Part shown: positions 60,673-64,000 of the stretch, piece after piece
How the letters are laid out: the number at the start of each line of letters is the position of its first letter
How positions within the stretch are numbered: the first letter of the stretch is position 1
The notes under the pieces: model-generated
Told to the model about the DNA's origin: nothing
The model's database searches: none
Seen by the model: the letters and a program-made list of their open reading frames with translations, nothing else
Origin: a bacterium
GTDB taxonomy: Bacteria; Armatimonadota; Zipacnadia; Zipacnadales; Zipacnadaceae
Reading direction: 5' to 3'
Assembly (NCBI GenBank): GCA_030602615.1
Contig: JAUVZM010000002.1
Span: 61,427 to 125,426, forward strand
DNA: 64,000 nt
Made by a program: the position numbers and the translations under genes

Positions 60673-60858
60673 CTAGGATTCCTCACCCTCTTGCGCAGTC
60701 TGGTCTGATGAACTTGCCTCAGAAGCCTCCTTGTATGGCTTCTCAGGTGGCGATGGTTTTTCCTTCGGCGCAGGGTTGCTGCCAGCTCTGAAAACCTCCA
60801 CCAGCCGATCGTCTGGCCGCTCTGTCTTCGCTTCTTTCTCGTTCTTCTCTTCGGTCAA
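60673..60858 (-). CDS. Small acidic disordered protein inside the tRNA cluster
   Basis: 61 residues from a TTG with GAGGAG 6 bases upstream. Nearly all residues are charged or small (E, K, P, S, D), with P-K-E-K-P-S-P-P-E-K-P-Y-K in the middle; no membrane segment. Probably disordered. Its stop touches the start of the DUF6338-like gene, so the pair is translated together. Not recognised. Confidence 0.5.
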   Translation of the reverse strand: MTEEKNEKEAKTERPDDRLVEVFRAGSNPAPKEKPSPPEKPYKEASEASSSDQTAQEGEES

Positions 60859-60884
60859 CTGCAGCTCCTCCTAGAGATCAGGAT

Positions 60885-60961
60885 TGGTGGGCGGAGCAGG
60901 ACTCGAACCTGCGACTTCCTGCGTGTAAAGCAGGCGCTCTAGCCAACTGAGCTATCCGCCC
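60885..60961 (-). tRNA. tRNA-Val (anticodon TAC)
   Basis: Acceptor GGGCGGA/TCCGCCC, anticodon stem CCTGC/GCAGG with loop TTTACAC, giving TAC (Val). The T-loop is TTCGAGT and the CCA is encoded. Confidence 0.95.
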
Positions 60962-60999
60962 CATCTCATCACACTGCGGCTTTACTCCTCGTGCACGCT

Positions 61000-61075
61000 T
61001 GGTGGCCCCAACGGGATTCGAACCCGTGCTGCCGCCTTGAAAGAGCGGAGTCCTAGGCCTCTAGACTATGGGGCC
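61000..61075 (-). tRNA. tRNA-Glu (anticodon TTC)
   Basis: Acceptor GGCCCCA/TGGGGCC, anticodon stem CCGCT/GGCGG with loop CTTTCAA, giving TTC (Glu). The T-loop is TTCGAAT and the CCA is encoded. Confidence 0.95.
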
Positions 61076-61116
61076 ATCCACCTTCGCAACAGGGACATAG
61101 CTGCAGCCAGGTCCCT

Positions 61117-61192
61117 TGGTGGGCCGTGCAGGAATCGAACCTGCGACCCTCGGATTAAAAGTCCGATGCTCTGCCAACTGAGCTAACGGCCC
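61117..61192 (-). tRNA. tRNA-Lys (anticodon TTT)
   Basis: Acceptor GGGCCGT/ACGGCCC, anticodon stem TCGGA/TCCGA with loop CTTTTAA, giving TTT (Lys). The T-loop is TTCGATT and the CCA is encoded. It is the first gene after the promoter. Confidence 0.95.
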
Positions 61193-61243
61193 AGTTCCAC
61201 TCAACGCACCTATCGAAGGCAGCAGGTGCCTGTTAGACGCTTT

Positions 61244-61272
61244 ATCATAACTGATAGCCGGGCAATTGTCAA
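61244..61272 (-). promoter_or_regulatory. Promoter of the tRNA unit
   Basis: A perfect TTGACA (61272-61267) and TATGAT (61249-61244) on the minus strand are 17 bases apart, about 45 bases before tRNA-Lys. A strong promoter is expected for stable RNA genes. Confidence 0.75.
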
Positions 61273-61411
61273 ACCTGGGAGGGTAGCGTTAGGGCGTGAG
61301 ACAGCGACGTTGTATTGGGGCAGTGGCCGGCGCTGACATGCCTGTGAGACCCGGGGATGCCGGCCCTCACTTGCCGGTAGTATTGCACTGCCCGCTCAGT
61401 CTAAGCGGCTC

Positions 61412-62638
61412 TTACCGCTCGTACGCTTCCAGCTTGGGTTCGATAGGAAACTTTTGAAACCGGGGGTAGGTGGGTAGACCCGAGGGGTAGTACTCGCGCG
61501 GAGTAGTCAACGGCCTTGCGTACTCCAAGTACGCTTCGGTCACCCCGTTTTGTTCATCGTTGATGTATTCGTCGGGCAGGCACCGTGTCTGTCCTGCCAC
61601 GCTGCTCAGCGAGGTGGTCTCGCACTCAAACTCATACGGATCATCGTTCTTACGCTGGATGGTGATCATAACATCAGTCTCACCGCGGCAAGCTCGCCGC
61701 ACCGCATCATCGCCGACTGCGTAAGCTATATCCAGATCCACTTGAGATTGCGCCAGCGCAAAGCTGCGCTGCATATTGCCCGGACGGTCAAATCGGCAGC
61801 GTACGCCCAGTTCCTCCTCAACCATATCGGATAGCGCCTCAGCAACGCCTCCAAGGCGAGTATGTCCAAACTCGTCAACCTTTTCGGAAGTTGTTGCTAT
61901 CTCAGATTCAGCAAATGAGAAGCCCTCCGAGACAGCGATCACGAGGTAGCCATACTCGTCATAAACGCTGTGACAGTCGCCCAGGAACTTGTCGGGATTG
62001 ACCGTCACCTCCGGCACATAGACCAGGTGGGGGCCGTCCCTGGGTTCATCGCGGCCCAGAGCAGTGGCGGCAGTCAACCACCCGGCATTGCGCCCCATGA
62101 TCTCAACCACCTCGCAGTTGCCGAAGGCCTCGGCGTCACAGGAGACGTACTGCACTGCCGAGGCAGCAAGTCGCGCCGCGCTGCCAAAGCCCGGGCAGGC
62201 GTCGGTCAGGACCAGGTCGTTGTCAATTGTCTTGGGGATGCCGATGATGTTCATTTCCCAGTCGTGGGACTTGGCCAGTTCCGACAGCAGGTGGCAGGCC
62301 GACTGGGAGTCGTCGCCCCCAATGTAGAAGAGGTATCGAATATTGTGAGCCATGAATACCTTCATAGCTCGCTTCAGGTCTGCCTCATCGGGCTTGATGC
62401 GGCTCGTCCCCAGCGCGGCTGAGGGGCGGTAGCGGATTTCTTCTACCAGCTCGTCATTTTCGCGAAACAGGTCAATGAATCGCTCATGTAGCACCCCGTC
62501 CATTCCGTGCACAGCCCCATAGAATCTCCGTATCTGCGGTATCTCCCGAGCCGCTTCAATCGCTCCTACCAGGCTCGCGTTGATAACCATAGTCGGCCCG
62601 CCCGATTGACCGATTGCGGCATTGCCTTCCAAAGCCAT
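61412..62638 (-). CDS. Diphosphate-dependent 6-phosphofructokinase
   Basis: 408 residues. The PFK fold is clear: I-G-Q-S-G-G-P-T at the start, I-G-G-D-D-S-Q-S-A near residue 105, and I-P-K-T-I-D-N-D near residue 128. G-G-D-D, with Asp where ATP-PFKs have Gly, together with the Lys in P-K-T-I-D-N-D, marks the pyrophosphate-using group. The M-G-R-N-A-G-W-L-T motif at about 170 binds fructose 6-phosphate. It makes glycolysis reversible at this step and saves ATP. It stands alone. Confidence 0.93.
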   Translation of the reverse strand: MALEGNAAIGQSGGPTMVINASLVGAIEAAREIPQIRRFYGAVHGMDGVLHERFIDLFRENDELVEEIRYRPSAALGTSRIKPDEADLKRAMKVFMAHNIRYLFYIGGDDSQSACHLLSELAKSHDWEMNIIGIPKTIDNDLVLTDACPGFGSAARLAASAVQYVSCDAEAFGNCEVVEIMGRNAGWLTAATALGRDEPRDGPHLVYVPEVTVNPDKFLGDCHSVYDEYGYLVIAVSEGFSFAESEIATTSEKVDEFGHTRLGGVAEALSDMVEEELGVRCRFDRPGNMQRSFALAQSQVDLDIAYAVGDDAVRRACRGETDVMITIQRKNDDPYEFECETTSLSSVAGQTRCLPDEYINDEQNGVTEAYLEYARPLTTPREYYPSGLPTYPRFQKFPIEPKLEAYER

Positions 62639-62759
62639 ACGAAATCGTCCCTTCTGTGTATAGTGGTTGGACTCGCGCTTATGCGAAGCTCGACTCGCAT
62701 ACTATTCGCCGCAAGAGCAGGAATTCCTTCCGCCGGGAAGCATGCCCACGTGGGGAGGT

Positions 62760-64000
62760 TCAGCCGCTAGCCGAAGTCGGCTTGTCAGGCAATGTGGGGT
62801 TGGGCTGAGGCGTCGGCATCGAGGGAGGCGCTTCCGGGGGCGGGCCTGGCTGCCGAGGTGTGGCGAAGCGGCTCTCCCAGTCCACCTTCGCGGTCACGTG
62901 CATCAAGATAGCCAGCGTCACGATGGAGGCAACAGTGATTGCCAGGCCGGTGTAGCCCTTGAAGAAGAAAGTATAGGAGAAGATGACCAGATAGATTAGC
63001 TGCGCGGGCGCGGCGATTGTCAGTGTAAAGCCGGGTCCGATCGCGCGGATGAGATAGCTTACCACCAGCAGCACCGAGACGATCGCGCAGATCAAGAAGG
63101 TGCGCTCCAGCTCGAGGTGATCAGCAGTGTAGGCCATGAGCAGGTGAAATGCGAAGAAGCCACCGCAGACGAAGAAGTAGTGCATAGGGTGGAGGTTTTC
63201 ACCGCGCATCAGGCCGAGAATGACCAGCACCGCCACATAGAAGAGCAATCCAATGGGCGCGAAATAGGTGATGCGGGCGACCATCGGCCCGGCATTGACC
63301 TGCGCGGGCATATCCACGCCCACGTACCGGCCGGTGCGTAGGCTGGTGGACTGCCATGTCAGCGTCCAGCCTTCTGGGGTTCGCTGCTTGGTGTTGGGCG
63401 AGACCGACCCCTCCGGGAAGTCAATGTCGTGGAAGTCGGTTGTCGCCACCAGGTCTAGGTTATTGACCTGCCTGACTCCCTCGCCGAAGGAGTAGGTCCA
63501 GGTGTCGAGTCCCCTTGATTTGTAGCGGAGCTTGACCGTCGCGGTCTCGTCCGCTGGCAGGCGCACAGAACGCTTCAGGTATCCGCTCTCACTCCCGCTG
63601 TCGGCGTCTTTGTCGTTGATCGAGAAAGCGAAATCATCATAGTCGGCATCGTCAACCGGGAAGGAAAACTTGGCAATCAGGTACGGCTCCTCAGTGTGGC
63701 TGTGCTTAACGGTGTAGGTGGCATCGAATTCAACGGCGTATGTGCGGTACCACAGCAGCCCCTTGCGCCGCGCATCCGAGTTCAACTTGACCTTGATATC
63801 ACTTGACTGAGGGATCACGTCGTGGTAGACATACCGGGTCTGTTGCTTGCCCTTGTTGTCGCGGTAGTGGACCGTCTCCTGGATGGTGAAGGCCGGCGCC
63901 TGCTGATGCAGCGGCTGGCCCCACAATTCGCCGACTTGGCTGCGCAGTTGATGTAAGCTTATTTCGGTTCGGGTGGAGACGGTTGCACCGAGGATGCTCC
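62760..64000 (-). CDS. CreD-like inner membrane protein, C-terminal part (cut by window edge)
   Basis: The frame is open to the last base of the window, so the N-terminus is missing; an internal TTG at 63926 is not the start. The visible start (L-R-S-Q-V-G-E-L-W-G-Q-P-L-H-Q-Q-A-P) is the conserved CreD motif after its first membrane helix. A periplasmic beta-rich domain of about 220 residues is followed by six membrane helices (Y-F-F-V-C-G-G-F-F-A-F-H-L-L-M-A-Y) and a proline-rich tail of about 30 residues. CreD is linked to envelope stress in Gammaproteobacteria; its role here is unknown. Confidence 0.82.
   Translation of the reverse strand, partial: SILGATVSTRTEISLHQLRSQVGELWGQPLHQQAPAFTIQETVHYRDNKGKQQTRYVYHDVIPQSSDIKVKLNSDARRKGLLWYRTYAVEFDATYTVKHSHTEEPYLIAKFSFPVDDADYDDFAFSINDKDADSGSESGYLKRSVRLPADETATVKLRYKSRGLDTWTYSFGEGVRQVNNLDLVATTDFHDIDFPEGSVSPNTKQRTPEGWTLTWQSTSLRTGRYVGVDMPAQVNAGPMVARITYFAPIGLLFYVAVLVILGLMRGENLHPMHYFFVCGGFFAFHLLMAYTADHLELERTFLICAIVSVLLVVSYLIRAIGPGFTLTIAAPAQLIYLVIFSYTFFFKGYTGLAITVASIVTLAILMHVTAKVDWESRFATPRQPGPPPEAPPSMPTPQPNPTLPDKPTSASG

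Overview
The window is a gene-dense bacterial chromosome segment, GC-rich by eye. It mixes housekeeping genes (translation, RNA decay, cell wall, sugar nucleotides) with many secreted or membrane proteins of poorly known families. Unlinked gatB and gatCA, a diphosphate-type phosphofructokinase, tandem DUF4838 proteins, a DUF6785-like transporter beside FtsX permeases, a FlgD-like beta-helix surface protein and palindromic intergenic repeats suggest an uncultivated lineage (Armatimonadota, Planctomycetota or a relative). No 16S gene is present, so this is only a lean. Apparent frameshifts in two normally essential genes (pnp, hisS) fit either a metagenome-type assembly with indel errors or real gene splitting.

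Layout. 1-6 kb: rimO 3' end, gltX, then three exported proteins including a DUF6345-type protein with a His/Cys pair resembling clan CD proteases. 6-8.5 kb: an ECF sigma, zinc-finger anti-sigma and bactofilin-like membrane protein operon (minus strand) with a textbook ECF promoter. 8.5-15 kb: two small regulator plus membrane-protein operons (winged helix with paralogous membrane proteins; GntR with a DUF5808-like protein), each with a strong sigma-70 promoter overlapped by an inverted repeat, and between them an AT-rich spermidine-synthase-like fusion and an exported protein. 15-21 kb: xerD, DUF4446, yajC, an alanine-racemase-like gene lacking key catalytic residues, frameshifted pnp, and rpsO. 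21-25.4 kb: two near-identical DUF4838 genes in a 2073-bp tandem duplication.

25.5-34.5 kb (minus): an E2 catalytic-domain orphan, aspS, zinc-ribbon membrane proteins, split hisS, an FAD oxidoreductase and gatB, with palindromic repeats in the gaps. 34.7-37.3 kb: a large secreted glycosidase-like protein. 37.6-46.5 kb (plus): the most unusual block, with a minimal FtsX permease, a zinc-ribbon ABC ATPase, a giant FtsX permease carrying a degenerate M28-peptidase-like domain, and a DUF6785/OPT-like transporter. 46.5-59.7 kb: PEBP lipoprotein, cysteine synthase, DUF4846, UroD-like enzyme, site-2 protease, gatCA, a beta-helix protein, murB and galU. 59.8-61.2 kb: five tRNA genes (Thr, Phe, Val, Glu, Lys) in one apparent transcription unit interrupted by a DUF6338-like membrane protein and a 61-residue acidic protein. 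61.4-64 kb: PPi-type phosphofructokinase and a CreD-like membrane protein cut by the window edge.

All function calls come from reading the sequence and remembered family motifs. No database search was run.
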